From: Thalassomonas haliotis
GTDB taxonomy: Bacteria; Pseudomonadota; Gammaproteobacteria; Enterobacterales; Alteromonadaceae
Direction of reading: 5' to 3'
Length of the DNA stretch: 64,000 nt
Assembly: GCF_028657945.1 (NCBI RefSeq)
Contig: NZ_CP059693.1
Coordinates: 5,084,001 to 5,148,000 of the forward strand
The notes under the pieces were generated by a model, which was not told the origin of the DNA, did no database searches, and saw only the letters and a list, made by a program, of their open reading frames with translations. The stretch's first letter is position 1. The number at the start of each line of letters is the position of its first letter. Of the stretch, positions 47,301 to 56,159 are shown one piece after another. Position numbers and translations under genes: made by a program.

Positions 47301-47431
47301 TGCTCCAGCCAGGATTTTAACTCTTGTACTAATTCGCTGCGTTCTCCCTGCCACCGGGTTAATGTTTCAAAGGAGAACTTAGGGGAACGGGCAAGAAAAA
47401 AGTTATCTGCATATACCGAATTGTTTTGCAT
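44309..47431 (-). CDS. class I lanthipeptide dehydratase LanB
   Basis: A 1040-aa full-length LanB. The N-terminal glutamylation part includes FARSPKFSFETL and CSRPTPFGLFSGISNG, the typical LanB opening. The C-terminal elimination (SpaB_C-like) part starts near SEWLSIKIYGGNSQVEKAL and has FFIRYGDPDWHLRLRF. These enzymes use glutamyl-tRNA(Glu) to dehydrate Ser and Thr of the precursor. It lies between lanC and the two precursor genes, 22 bp from lanA2. Confidence 0.95.
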   Translation of the reverse strand: MQNNSVYADNFFLARSPKFSFETLTRWQGERSELVQELKSWLEQPGVKEALYIASPSLCERLLEWKVKPGSKQEKKLIHSLAKYFIRMCSRPTPFGLFSGISNGEIAEENQFELAADLASRRITRLDMFYLSSIKDLLAKKLADNPALKVKLNTSNYPVGDQLRYIEAYQSKDARHYRLSSVEIDECIAWLQQNCRQVHQLAPLKADFKASFPEADSEDIDEYFASLVEEGVLVPELLLSLTDPEPATLLAKQLVELGEGELADAIMSAVHRINEIDKAGSSEIGDYKAIYQQLKALPFEVEESKLFQVDWFKGGENLTLSESCTRQLLDGLTLLHKASYRKSSTLENFTTEFNKRFEGQFVPLSYLLDDESGISYTDDTGYETPLLAGLQLIVNGGEGKMPAANALESLLLDKIALSEGSNTEELKLSKKELKKLTADIKTVPQLPGSFSVMCSLHNDEHGREQIHLQGVSGPSAANLMGRFCHLDDKLHQKVKQHLEKEEALQPEAVFAEIVHLPEGRPGNVIARPRLREHEIVFLADTSLTSDKQIPVSDLYVCVEGSLVKLWSKRLNRQIIPRLSSAHNYSSRSLGIYKFLCMLQHQEISTPNFSWPASLNNVAYTPRVKLDNIILAPRTWRLDKAELEKIKPGNDFTGKMQALLDKFNLPRVVTYSVADNVLTLDLLNPICFEILLSEIKYVPKVMLKESITQVFPSKLQQQGRHFAHELLIPFINKNARISPVYADHPDRQLDRNAGKRNFMPGSEWLSIKIYGGNSQVEKALIEKLAPALEQLKLNGAYDKSFFIRYGDPDWHLRLRFYGTPEKLMQQVLPACYAELDPLIQSGQLKRIELFTYDREVERYGGATSMPYVENIFAADSITAIETAGLSAEYDETARGYATILGCDRLLDDFGLSIQEKYQLMDGLRIGYGKEFNENARLRKQLGEKFREHEQVLKTALTLQNDDELFSEINSILKRRSELIAPDVETILALDKDGVLGCEIKSLLNSILHMHTNRMFKAYGRQQELVAYDFLRRYYHSSLKHS

Positions 47432-47441
47432 TTATAAATCC

Positions 47442-48641
47442 TTATTGAAGTAGCAAACATTCCGACCAGTCGGATGAATGCCCTAGAGCAGATAACAGAC
47501 ATAAACCTATGCCTGTATATCCTTCAAGTAAACCTGACTCGGGCAGATAACATTCATCAGCCGCCGAGTATTTATCAAGGCCCTTGAGGCCATCGCGGTC
47601 AAAGCGCGCCAAGGTATGATCCAGCCAGTATTGGGCCGCGGTGAAAAGCTCTGGGGCATTAAAAAGCTCCCCCGCCTGCTGATACATCAAACATATTCCG
47701 GCACTGCCATGGCAGATACCGGCATCAAGCACACCCGAGTCGTCATATAAACGTTTGCTGGTGTCCAGCATCAGTTGGCGGGAAAATTGAAAGAGCACAT
47801 CATCAGCTAATAATTTGCCGGCCCTCCCGAGGATCAGGGCATTGCTTAAATCACCATAACACCAGCCCAGCCTGCTGTGGCCGTTGGTACAGGCGGAATA
47901 GGCATAGCGGGAGCCGGGTTCTTGTTCGGCTCGGGTTTGCGACATCAGCCATTGGCAACCCGAAGCCAGCACAGGTTCAAATTCAGCCCTTAAAGCCGAG
48001 TGGTGCTGACACACAGAAGTTAAAACGGCAATAACCCCGGGCACGCCATGGGCGAGACCTAAATTAAACTCGGGATCTTGTTTGTTAAAGCTATAAACAG
48101 AATCAACTGAAGTTTCCCAGGCATGGCCGTCGGCGGTGACAGTTGAATATTGCAATAACAGCTGCAATGCTTGGCGCAGCAAGGTTAGATCTTTAGTCCC
48201 CCGTGCCCGCCGCTGGATAAAAGTGATATAGCCCAACAAACCGGAGATAAATTCATACTCTCCCTGCCAGTCGGCACTTAATTGCTGTTTAAGCAACCGC
48301 TCCAGATCTTCATTAATTTCACCGTTATACTCATCTTGTTGCAGCAAAAACTCGAACAACCAGCCGATGCCTGAGAGTCCGCCGCTAAACGCCAGTTGGT
48401 GGCCTATTTGGGCTAACTCTGTTTGAATGATATCAAGCCTTGTATCAACACCATGCTGCGCCGGCATGTCAGGGTAGGCGCATCCAAGCTCCCACAAGAA
48501 AACGACTTCTCCGCCGATACCGCCAAATAAAGACAAATCTTTTTCGGTCAACGGCTTTTTAGTTAATTCCTGCAAAATGGTTTCAAGCACCAACCGACAT
48601 TTTGCTTGCTGCTCATCTTTAACAATTTTCTGCCACTTCAT
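47442..48641 (-). CDS. lanthionine cyclase LanC
   Basis: A 399-aa LanC-like cyclase. The zinc ligands are visible: Cys261 in GWCYGDLSNAL, and Cys310-His311 in GICHGSAGICL. GLAHGVPG near residue 195 and the repeating GG/LSGIGW helices complete the family pattern. It adds Cys thiols to dehydrated residues to form thioether rings. It is the first gene of lanC-lanB-lanA2-lanA1, 10 bp before lanB. Confidence 0.95.
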   Translation of the reverse strand: MKWQKIVKDEQQAKCRLVLETILQELTKKPLTEKDLSLFGGIGGEVVFLWELGCAYPDMPAQHGVDTRLDIIQTELAQIGHQLAFSGGLSGIGWLFEFLLQQDEYNGEINEDLERLLKQQLSADWQGEYEFISGLLGYITFIQRRARGTKDLTLLRQALQLLLQYSTVTADGHAWETSVDSVYSFNKQDPEFNLGLAHGVPGVIAVLTSVCQHHSALRAEFEPVLASGCQWLMSQTRAEQEPGSRYAYSACTNGHSRLGWCYGDLSNALILGRAGKLLADDVLFQFSRQLMLDTSKRLYDDSGVLDAGICHGSAGICLMYQQAGELFNAPELFTAAQYWLDHTLARFDRDGLKGLDKYSAADECYLPESGLLEGYTGIGLCLLSALGHSSDWSECLLLQ

Positions 48642-49506
48642 ATCAAAGCCTGTTTAATGGTTATATGACAACTACAAATACAGAAACTCAGGTTGTTTTT
48701 TCTTACATTACCCGGACAAGTATTTTTTATATAAGCCAATAATGCTTTCCTTATGGCGAACCGCTAATATCCAGCAGCCCACTTTGACAATATATCCCTA
48801 TGTCACAAAGAAACCTTTGTTATGCCGTTTATTATTGTAATTATGTCGAATAGCAAACGAAATAATGAATAACCCATTTTCAAAGGGTCTAAATAGCCAA
48901 TTTCTTCGTTGCGTTCAATCCCAATAGCTTGCGATGACTCAATCACGCGCCTTGAACTTTGGCCACTTATTTATTACGTTCGGTATAATCATTTACTTAG
49001 ATCAGCGCCCGAAAACGGCTGTAAATTAATTATCTGACTGAGCAAGGAGCGATTCATCGGCAGGCTGAACAGGTAAGCACCATTGCCTGACACTGTTCGC
49101 GCTAAAAGAAGCGTGGAAGAATAAAATGCTGCTGCGTCCACTGCAACTTATCCGGATAGTCTAAATAATTAAAACTACTACCATCCTTTTCCTGGGCGTG
49201 ATTGTAAATTTTTTGTTATTATCTTTTACGATATCAAAGCTACATAAAAACAATTTGAATGTCAACTGCTTAGCACTAAGGATAAAAACAAGAAACCCCT
49301 TAGGTAACAAAAGGATAATAAAACTTCTTTTGTTAGGACGAAAAATAATTCTGAATAAAAGTAAAAATATCCGGGAGAGGGGCCAGTTTTTTTTGTTGAA
49401 AAGCGGTTAACAAAACATCCATTAAAGCGCAGATATAAAACGGCAGTATTCGGCTCTTTATCCTGTTTGCTCAAGGCAATGCGAAAGCTGAATTTCAGGC
49501 GAAAAA
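48642..49506. other. long intergenic region upstream of the lanthipeptide cluster
   Basis: No gene is supported in these 865 bp. The lanC promoter should lie next to 48641. A degenerate copy of the MITE-like repeat described at 50147-50330 lies at about 48875-48985 on the minus strand (shared AGTTCAAGGCG, TGATTGAG, GCTATTGG and TTTAGACC blocks). Confidence 0.5.
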
Positions 49507-49531
49507 AAACCCGACTAAAAGTCGGGTTTTC
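49507..49531 (-). terminator. terminator after tRNA-Arg (first copy)
   Basis: AAAACCCGACT and AGTCGGGTTTT form a perfect 11-bp stem, so it can act in both directions. It is 16 bp past the tRNA end. Confidence 0.9.
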
Positions 49532-49547
49532 TTATACCACATAAATG

Positions 49548-49624
49548 TGGCGGACGCGGCAGGAGTCGAACCTGCGACCGCCTGGTTCGTAGCCAGGTAC
49601 TCTATCCAGCTGAGCTACGCGTCC
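49548..49624 (-). tRNA. tRNA-Arg (ACG)
   Basis: A 77-nt cloverleaf with acceptor GGACGCG/CGCGTCC, discriminator G and encoded CCA. The anticodon loop is CTACGAA (anticodon ACG) in stem CCTGG/CCAGG, with T-arm GGTTCGA. It is identical to the two other Arg copies upstream. ACG is normally edited to ICG by TadA. Confidence 0.97.
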
Positions 49625-49626
49625 GC

Positions 49627-49720
<94 letters not shown>

Positions 49721-50376
49721 AGTGGGAGCGAATATTAATAGATCTAAAAAATATGTCAAATGATATTCGCAATAATCTGCTAAAAATTATCGAATAAATT
49801 GCAATTGAATAAAAAACAAACTCATTCATAAACAACCAGGTACATTTTCACGCCAGGGCATAGCTGCCACCGCTTGACCCGTTAACTAAAGTTTTTCACG
49901 GATAACATTCACAGCTCGGCAGATGGCTTATTTGTCCGCCACAGCATTTTCATTGCAACGGGAAAATAGTAATGCCGGGCAAAAACAGCAAAAAAACCAC
50001 CGGGCTTCCCTGATTAAAAAACACAGCGGACATGGCATATAAAAGTAGCAGGTTAAGCAGCAGGAAATTCGCTGTCGTTGCCCTATAGCAAAGGCATCAA
50101 TGACGAATCAAAGACATCAATCCCGAAGAGCCGTATCGGCGTGGTTATACCAATTGTATTGGCTATGTGATAGTTAATTGTATTAACTAGGTGATCAATA
50201 TTCGATGAGGATAAAGGCTCAAGTTCAAGGCGTTTGATTGAGCAATAGCTGGCTATTGGCATTGAAAACAACACAGGATTTGGACCTTTAGACCATTCGA
50301 AGATGAGCAAATACTTAATTCAATTGGTATTATTTGCACTTTGCCTTGCATAGGAAAATATTTATTTCAGATAAAA
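49721..50376. other. spacer between the two tRNA blocks
   Basis: The 656-bp spacer has no gene that I can support. Most of its right part is the MITE-like repeat listed separately; the rest shows nothing recognisable. Confidence 0.5.
50147..50330 (+). repeat. MITE-like element with 10-bp terminal inverted repeats
   Basis: ATACCAATTG (50147-50156) and CAATTGGTAT (50321-50330) are exact inverted repeats bounding 184 bp without a gene. A related, more decayed copy lies at about 48875-48985 on the opposite strand. It separates the duplicated tRNA blocks. Confidence 0.6.
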
Positions 50377-50402
50377 AAAAAGCCCGACTAAAAAGTCGGG
50401 CT
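50377..50402 (-). terminator. terminator after tRNA-Arg (second copy)
   Basis: AAAGCCCGACT and AGTCGGGCTTT form an 11-bp stem with A/T flanks, 20 bp past the second tRNA-Arg gene. It is closely similar to the terminator at 49507-49531. Confidence 0.9.
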
Positions 50403-50421
50403 TTCTCTTCCACATGGAATG

Positions 50422-50498
50422 TGGCGGACGCGGCAGGAGTCGAACCTGCGACCGCCTGGTTCGTAGCCAGGTACTCTATCCAGCTGAGCTACGCGTCC
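50422..50498 (-). tRNA. tRNA-Arg (ACG)
   Basis: Identical in sequence to the gene at 49548-49624, with encoded CCA and anticodon ACG. It lies 76 bp downstream of the next Arg copy in the transcript direction. Confidence 0.97.
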
Positions 50499-50574
50499 GC
50501 GGTATATTAATTTCTTTATCCAGTCTTAATATAAACTGTCACTTTCATTGCTGCCACTTTATCAAGAGAAAAAG

Positions 50575-50651
50575 TGGCGGACGCGGCAGGAGTCGAACCT
50601 GCGACCGCCTGGTTCGTAGCCAGGTACTCTATCCAGCTGAGCTACGCGTCC
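50575..50651 (-). tRNA. tRNA-Arg (ACG)
   Basis: The third identical Arg copy, 4 bp after the Ser gene, so this Ser-Arg pair repeats the arrangement seen at 49548-49720. Confidence 0.97.
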
Positions 50652-50653
50652 GC

Positions 50654-50747
<94 letters not shown>

Positions 50748-51143
50748 AGTGGGTGCGAATATTAATGGATCTGAAAAATAAGTCAAACACTTTTTTATCT
50801 TTTCTTTTATCTTTTTGACTGTTTGCCGAGAAAACAGCCAGGACGTGTATTTTTCAGCCTAAAAAGCCTAAAAAGCGGCACTTTTATCCCATAAAACTAG
50901 TGCGGAGTTTTAACAGGCTTGATTTAAATAATGGCCGGCTGGTAGTTAAATCAGGTCATTCTTGTCCATCGACGAATGTTTATTACCAACAATCATCGAC
51001 AAATAGCCAAATAAAAGAGATATTCATCTCAATACAGTGAAAAAAGCACAAATATCTGACAGAAATCGCTGAGACTATTGCAGAAACTTTCCCGGTGCCG
51101 CTATTTTTCCCTGCCCTTTGCCGCAAAGGTTTTTCCCGGACAT
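50748..51143. other. spacer between csrA and the tRNA cluster
   Basis: No gene is supported in these 396 bp. The promoter of the tRNA cluster should lie near 50760-50810. The csrA terminator follows at 51144-51166. Confidence 0.5.
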
Positions 51144-51166
51144 AAAAAAACCGGCAATTGCCGGCC
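51144..51166 (-). terminator. terminator of csrA
   Basis: The palindrome CCGGCAATTGCCGG (51151-51164) is followed on the minus strand by seven T. It lies about 125 bp past the csrA stop. Confidence 0.85.
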
Positions 51167-51292
51167 TTTAATATCAACAGACTACACCGGACTCTTTTGC
51201 CCGGACTCAAATTCGCGACGCGAAGAGAAAGCTGCTGACTCTTTCACAAATACAATGCTTAGGCTAGCGCTAGCCAGGATGCGGTTGTGAAA

Positions 51293-51490
51293 TTAAAACT
51301 TATTCCCTGTAGGGTCTGTATCACCTTTTTCGGACTGTATACGCATGTATATTTCCTCACGGTGAACTGAAACTTCCTTCGGTGCATTAACACCTATACG
51401 CACCTGATTACCTTTAACACCTAAAACTGTAACGGTAACGTCGTCACCAATCATCAACGTTTCACCGACTCGTCGTGTTAATATTAACAT
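51293..51490 (-). CDS. csrA: carbon storage regulator CsrA
   Basis: A 65-aa RNA-binding regulator, nearly identical to the usual pattern: [20 protein letters not shown], then [20 protein letters not shown]. The RNA-contacting Arg44 (VHREEI) is present. It binds GGA motifs near ribosome sites and represses or activates translation. GAGAAAGGAACAGT precedes the ATG. Confidence 0.98.
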   Translation of the reverse strand: MLILTRRVGETLMIGDDVTVTVLGVKGNQVRIGVNAPKEVSVHREEIYMRIQSEKGDTDPTGNKF

Positions 51491-51616
51491 TCTACTGTTC
51501 CTTTCTCTTTAAAATGAGGTCCACTAAATATTTATAAGCTAGTAATAAATAAAGTTAGACTAATTTCTAACAAAGCGCACTAAAGTCACTGTAAACTTTG
51601 TAAAAATAACTAGTTA

Positions 51617-52846
51617 TTATTTTGACGAACTCAATCCGAAGGTCTGGTGTAACAACCTGACCCCCTTAACAAGATTTAATTCATCTACAATGACAGAAAT
51701 AGTGATTTCTGATGTTGATATCATCAACACATTGATATTTTCTTTGGCTAATGCAGCAAACAACTTTCCTGCAACACCGGCATGGGATTTTAGTCCTATA
51801 CCTATCGCTGATATTTTAACAATCTTCTGATTGCAATGAATAGCACCTATGATGTTTTTTTGCGCCATTTCGTGTAATTTTTCGCTTGCCCGGGCACAAT
51901 CATTACGATGAATTGAAAATTTAACCTTGTATTTACAATCTTGTTGCATTTCAACCGCGATCATATCCACTTCGATCCCAGCTTCACCTAACAAGACAAA
52001 TATTTCGGCAATGATATTTTCATCAATAACATCACTAATGGTCACTAAAGCTTCCTGCTGATGATGGGCAATATTCGACACAGGTTGCGATGTCTTCGAC
52101 TCTCCTGCCATAAGTGCTTCGTTGATCACTTTCGTTCCAGCTCCAATATCAAAACTACTCAAGACTCTTATCGGCATATTATGGGCCATGGCATATTCCA
52201 CCGCCCGGTTTTGCAACACCTTAGCCCCTAAACTTGCCATCACCAGCATCTCATCAAAGGCTATCACCTCTAATCGTGTTGCCTGTGGTTCAATGCGGGG
52301 ATCAGCAGTATAAATGCCGTCAACATCGGTATATATCTGGCATTCGCTTGCTTCAAGGGCTACAGCAACGGCGACGGCTGAGGTATCAGAACCTCCCCGC
52401 CCTAAAGTCGTGATATTTTGCTCGCTATCCATGCCCTGAAAGCCGGCGATCACTACCACCTGCTCCTGTTCAAGCGCCTCAAGCAAACGTTTATTGTCTA
52501 CCGAGCGTATCCTCGCCCGGCCAAAATGATTATCCGTTTTAATGCCCACCTGATGAGCAAGCAGGGAGATGGCAGAAAAACCACGCTGAATAAGGGCAAT
52601 AGTCAACAGAGAAATACTGACCTGCTCACCCGAGGATAACAGCATATCCAGCTCCCGGGTGGCCGGCTCTGGATCCAGAGCCGTGGCAAGCGATAACAAA
52701 CGGTTGGTTTCACCTGCCATGGCCGACAGGACCACCACCACCTGATGTCCCTGACGCCGGGTGGCAATGATATTTTCAGCAATCGCTTCGATACGACTGA
52801 GGGAACCGACAGAGGTTCCCCCATATTTTTGAACAATAACGGCCAC
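51617..52846 (-). CDS. lysC: aspartate kinase
   Basis: A 409-aa monofunctional aspartokinase. The kinase domain starts VQKYGGTSVGS and contains TTLGRGGSDTSAVAVAVAL and YTDVDGIYTADPR. Two ACT-type regulatory modules follow (about 265-405, AGIEVDMIAVE; GLKSHAGVAGKLF). It makes aspartyl phosphate for lysine, threonine and methionine. The start is GTG at 52846, six bases past the alaS stop, so expression is probably coupled to alaS. Confidence 0.95.
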   Translation of the reverse strand: MAVIVQKYGGTSVGSLSRIEAIAENIIATRRQGHQVVVVLSAMAGETNRLLSLATALDPEPATRELDMLLSSGEQVSISLLTIALIQRGFSAISLLAHQVGIKTDNHFGRARIRSVDNKRLLEALEQEQVVVIAGFQGMDSEQNITTLGRGGSDTSAVAVAVALEASECQIYTDVDGIYTADPRIEPQATRLEVIAFDEMLVMASLGAKVLQNRAVEYAMAHNMPIRVLSSFDIGAGTKVINEALMAGESKTSQPVSNIAHHQQEALVTISDVIDENIIAEIFVLLGEAGIEVDMIAVEMQQDCKYKVKFSIHRNDCARASEKLHEMAQKNIIGAIHCNQKIVKISAIGIGLKSHAGVAGKLFAALAKENINVLMISTSEITISVIVDELNLVKGVRLLHQTFGLSSSK

Positions 52847-52852
52847 GTCAGA

Positions 52853-55453
52853 TTAAGACAGTTTTTCCGCTAACCAGGGTTCAACAGAGGCCAGTGCCGG
52901 AGCAACATTTTCTGGCTGGCTACCGCCGGCTTGCGCCATATCCGGCCGCCCGCCGCCTTTACCGCCTACCTGTTGGGCAACCATATTCACCAGCTCACCC
53001 GCTTTCACGCGGCCAACCAGATCTTTGGTAACCCCGGCAATCAGGCCAACCTTACCCTCGTTGGCAGTGGCCAGCATAATGATGCCGGACTGCATTTTAT
53101 TTTTCAGCTCATCCATCATGCCGCGCAGCGCTTTAGACTCAACGCCGTCAAGCTCGGCAACCAGCACTTTAACGCCGTGAATATCTTTTGCCTGTGATAC
53201 CAAGTCAGAACCCGCCTGGGCTGCCAATTGCTGCTTCAACTGGGCAATTTCTTTTTCCTGCTGCTTAGCTTTGCTGATCAATAACTCAACTTTACCGGTT
53301 ACCCCCGGTACATCGGATTTCACCAGCGCGGCGATGCTGGCAAGTGAAGAAGACTGCTGCTCAACAAAACACAGCGCGGCTTCGGCCGTTACCGCTTCAA
53401 TACGGCGAACGCCGGCAGCAATGCCTGCTTCTGAGGTGATTTTAAATAAACCGATATCACCGCTGCGCTCAACGTGTACGCCACCACAAAGTTCGGTTGA
53501 GAACTCACCTAAGGTCACCACCCGTACTTCATCGTCATACTTTTCACCAAACAGGGCCATAGCACCTTTTTCTTTGGCTTCATCAATCGGCATTAACGCG
53601 GTGTGGCGCTCCAGGTTACGGCGGATTTCACTGTTGACCATCTGCTCAACTTCCCGAAGCTCGTTTAGTGTCACCCCTTCAAAATGGGAGAAGTCAAAAC
53701 GTAATTTTTCCGGCTCTACCAGGGAGCCTTTCTGGGTAACATGCTCCCCTAACACTTTTCTTAAGGCAGCATGTAACAGGTGAGTCGCGGTGTGGTTTTT
53801 AACTATGGCAGCACGGCGTACGGTATCAATTTCAGCCCTGACCCTGGCATTTAGCTGGACACTGGTATGGGCCACACCAACATGGGCAAAAGCATTGCCT
53901 AGTTTAATGGTGTCGGTTACTTCAAAAACACCGCCCGGCAGATGCAGTTCACCGCTATCGCCGACCTGGCCGCCGGATTCGGCATAAAAAGGCGTGGCAT
54001 CGAGGATCACAACCCCCTGCTCGCCGCTTGCAAGTTGTGATACCGATTGGGCATCTTTGAAGATTTCCACAACCGTCGATGAGTAAGAGCTGTTGGTATA
54101 ACCTTTAAAGCGGGTATCGTGATCCGATTTCATCTGCTCATTATAGTCAGTACCGAACTGGCTGGCCTGCTGGGCACGCTCGCGTTGCAGGCCCATAGCA
54201 ACATCAAAACCGTTATGGTCGATTTTCAGCTGGCGCTCGCGGGCAATATCGGCGGTTAAATCCGCCGGGAAACCGTAGGTATCGTAAAGTTTAAAGACAT
54301 CGTCACCGGCGATGGTATCCCCTTTAAGGTTACTTAAGATATCTTCAAGCAGCAACATACCGCGATCTAAGGTACGGCCGAACTGTTCTTCTTCAATGCG
54401 CAGGATTTTTTCGATGGTCTCCTGCTTCTGGATCAGCTCAGGGTAGGCTTGTCCCATCTGCTTAGCCAGTGAAGCCACCAGCTTATGGAAGAAATGCGAT
54501 TTCGCTTCCAGCTTGTGACCATGACGGATAGCGCGTCGGATAATACGGCGCAGCACATAACCGCGTCCTTCATTGGAAGGCATCACGTCATCGGCGATCA
54601 GGAAACTACATGAACGGATATGATCGGCAATGACCCGCAGGGATTTATGCTCAAGGTCACCGCAGCCAAGTAAATTGGCAGCATCGCTAATCAGCCCCTG
54701 GAAGATATCAATTTCATAGTTGCTGTGTACCCCCTGCATAATGGCCGAGATACGCTCAAGCCCCATACCTGTATCTACCGAAGGCTTAGGTAAAGGCTCC
54801 ATAGTGCCGTCGGCATGGCGGTTATACTGCATGAAAACCAGGTTCCAGATTTCAATATAACGATCGCCGTCTTCATCCGGTGTGCCCGGAGGACCACCGA
54901 AGATATCTTCACCATGGTCGTAGAAAATCTCGGTACAGGGGCCGCAAGGACCGGTATCTCCCATGGACCAGAAATTATCTTTGGCGCCGATGCGGGAAAG
55001 ACGCGCGGGATCTACGCCAATTTGCTCCAGCCAGATTTTTTCCGCTTCGCTGTCTTCTTCAAAAACCGTCACCCATAACTTTTCTTTTGGCAGCTTTAAC
55101 ACATCCGTTAAGAACTCCCAGGCAAAACGAATGGCATCTTCTTTAAAGTAATCGCCAAAGCTGAAGTTGCCCAGCATTTCAAAAAACGTATGATGGCGGG
55201 CGGTATAACCGACATTTTCCAAATCGTTATGTTTACCGCCGGCGCGTACACAGCGCTGCGATGACGTTGCCCGGGTGTAACTGCGGCTTTCAGCGCCTAA
55301 AAATACGTCTTTAAATGGCACCATGCCGGCATTGGTAAAAAGTAAAGTGGCGTCATTGCCCGGCACAAGTGAGCTGCTGGGAACGATTTGATGCTGCTTA
55401 GATGCAAAATAATCTAAAAATGCCTGACGTACTTCGGCACTGGTCTTTATCAT
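52853..55453 (-). CDS. alaS: alanyl-tRNA synthetase
   Basis: It charges tRNA-Ala and edits mischarged Ser and Gly. At 866 aa it is of normal length. Seen are the class II catalytic core ([30 protein letters not shown]), the editing-site [11 protein letters not shown] and CGGVH zinc ligands, and the C-terminal [12 protein letters not shown]. The editing motif is CGGVH where most bacteria have CGGTH. The ATG at 55453 is preferred to a TTG at 55465. Confidence 0.97.
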   Translation of the reverse strand: MIKTSAEVRQAFLDYFASKQHQIVPSSSLVPGNDATLLFTNAGMVPFKDVFLGAESRSYTRATSSQRCVRAGGKHNDLENVGYTARHHTFFEMLGNFSFGDYFKEDAIRFAWEFLTDVLKLPKEKLWVTVFEEDSEAEKIWLEQIGVDPARLSRIGAKDNFWSMGDTGPCGPCTEIFYDHGEDIFGGPPGTPDEDGDRYIEIWNLVFMQYNRHADGTMEPLPKPSVDTGMGLERISAIMQGVHSNYEIDIFQGLISDAANLLGCGDLEHKSLRVIADHIRSCSFLIADDVMPSNEGRGYVLRRIIRRAIRHGHKLEAKSHFFHKLVASLAKQMGQAYPELIQKQETIEKILRIEEEQFGRTLDRGMLLLEDILSNLKGDTIAGDDVFKLYDTYGFPADLTADIARERQLKIDHNGFDVAMGLQRERAQQASQFGTDYNEQMKSDHDTRFKGYTNSSYSSTVVEIFKDAQSVSQLASGEQGVVILDATPFYAESGGQVGDSGELHLPGGVFEVTDTIKLGNAFAHVGVAHTSVQLNARVRAEIDTVRRAAIVKNHTATHLLHAALRKVLGEHVTQKGSLVEPEKLRFDFSHFEGVTLNELREVEQMVNSEIRRNLERHTALMPIDEAKEKGAMALFGEKYDDEVRVVTLGEFSTELCGGVHVERSGDIGLFKITSEAGIAAGVRRIEAVTAEAALCFVEQQSSSLASIAALVKSDVPGVTGKVELLISKAKQQEKEIAQLKQQLAAQAGSDLVSQAKDIHGVKVLVAELDGVESKALRGMMDELKNKMQSGIIMLATANEGKVGLIAGVTKDLVGRVKAGELVNMVAQQVGGKGGGRPDMAQAGGSQPENVAPALASVEPWLAEKLS

Positions 55454-55478
55454 GGGTCTGTCCAATTAATTGAAAAAG

Positions 55479-55916
55479 TTAATCTGTTTGCAATACTGCC
55501 ATAATTTCGTCGATCGAAAAACCGCGGTATTGGAGAAAACGTATCCGCTTGGCTTTATCTTTTTGATCTTTGATTTCTTTGAGAGCAAAGCGTTTATTAT
55601 ACGCAAGCTCGGCCTGGTGATACCAATCGGTCTCCTGCTCCTGGCCAAGCGCTTTTATCAGGGCGGCGCTAACCCCCTTTTGCTGTAATTCATTTTGAAT
55701 ATAACGCCAGCCAAAGCCACGGCTGAGGCGATAACGAAACACACTGTCGGCAAAACGTTGATCACTTAAATAATCTTTTGCGATTAGATGTTCAATAACG
55801 ACGCTGATTTCATCAGGGGCATACTCCTTGGATTTAAGCTTATTCACCAGCTCTTTTTCCGAGTGTTCGCGCCTGGCTAAAAAGTTAACCGCCGAATGCA
55901 ATATTTCTTTGTTCAA
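55479..55916 (-). CDS. recX: regulatory protein RecX
   Basis: A 145-aa RecX, with FLARREHSEKELVNKL near the start and YLSDQRFADSVFRYRLSRGFG in the middle, the three-helix repeat pattern. It modulates RecA filaments. The only available start is TTG at 55916 with a poor ribosome site, and an in-frame stop lies three codons upstream. recA, usually directly upstream, is absent here, so the gene may have been separated from it. Confidence 0.9.
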   Translation of the reverse strand: MNKEILHSAVNFLARREHSEKELVNKLKSKEYAPDEISVVIEHLIAKDYLSDQRFADSVFRYRLSRGFGWRYIQNELQQKGVSAALIKALGQEQETDWYHQAELAYNKRFALKEIKDQKDKAKRIRFLQYRGFSIDEIMAVLQTD

Positions 55917-56159
55917 TGGGAATTACATCTCTATCCGAATGGCGGCTATTTTACCCGCAAAAGCAGACAAAATAATAGAGTAAATATCGGCATATTGGGA
56001 AATGTTGCCTGCAGGCAAGCCAAAGGTAAGGTTTTATCGACAAGAAAAAGGCAAATCATCTTTTGCTGCGGCTTTTCGCTATACTTTAACGCCATTATCG
56101 CGCAAACTATTTGCCATAAGTAAAACCGAATAAACTCATCAAATAAAACAAGGACCTGT

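Noticed and set aside
49198-49410. 70-codon plus-strand frame upstream of the tRNA cluster.
   Set aside because: AT-rich, Lys/Asn-biased and without a ribosome site; it looks like noncoding sequence.
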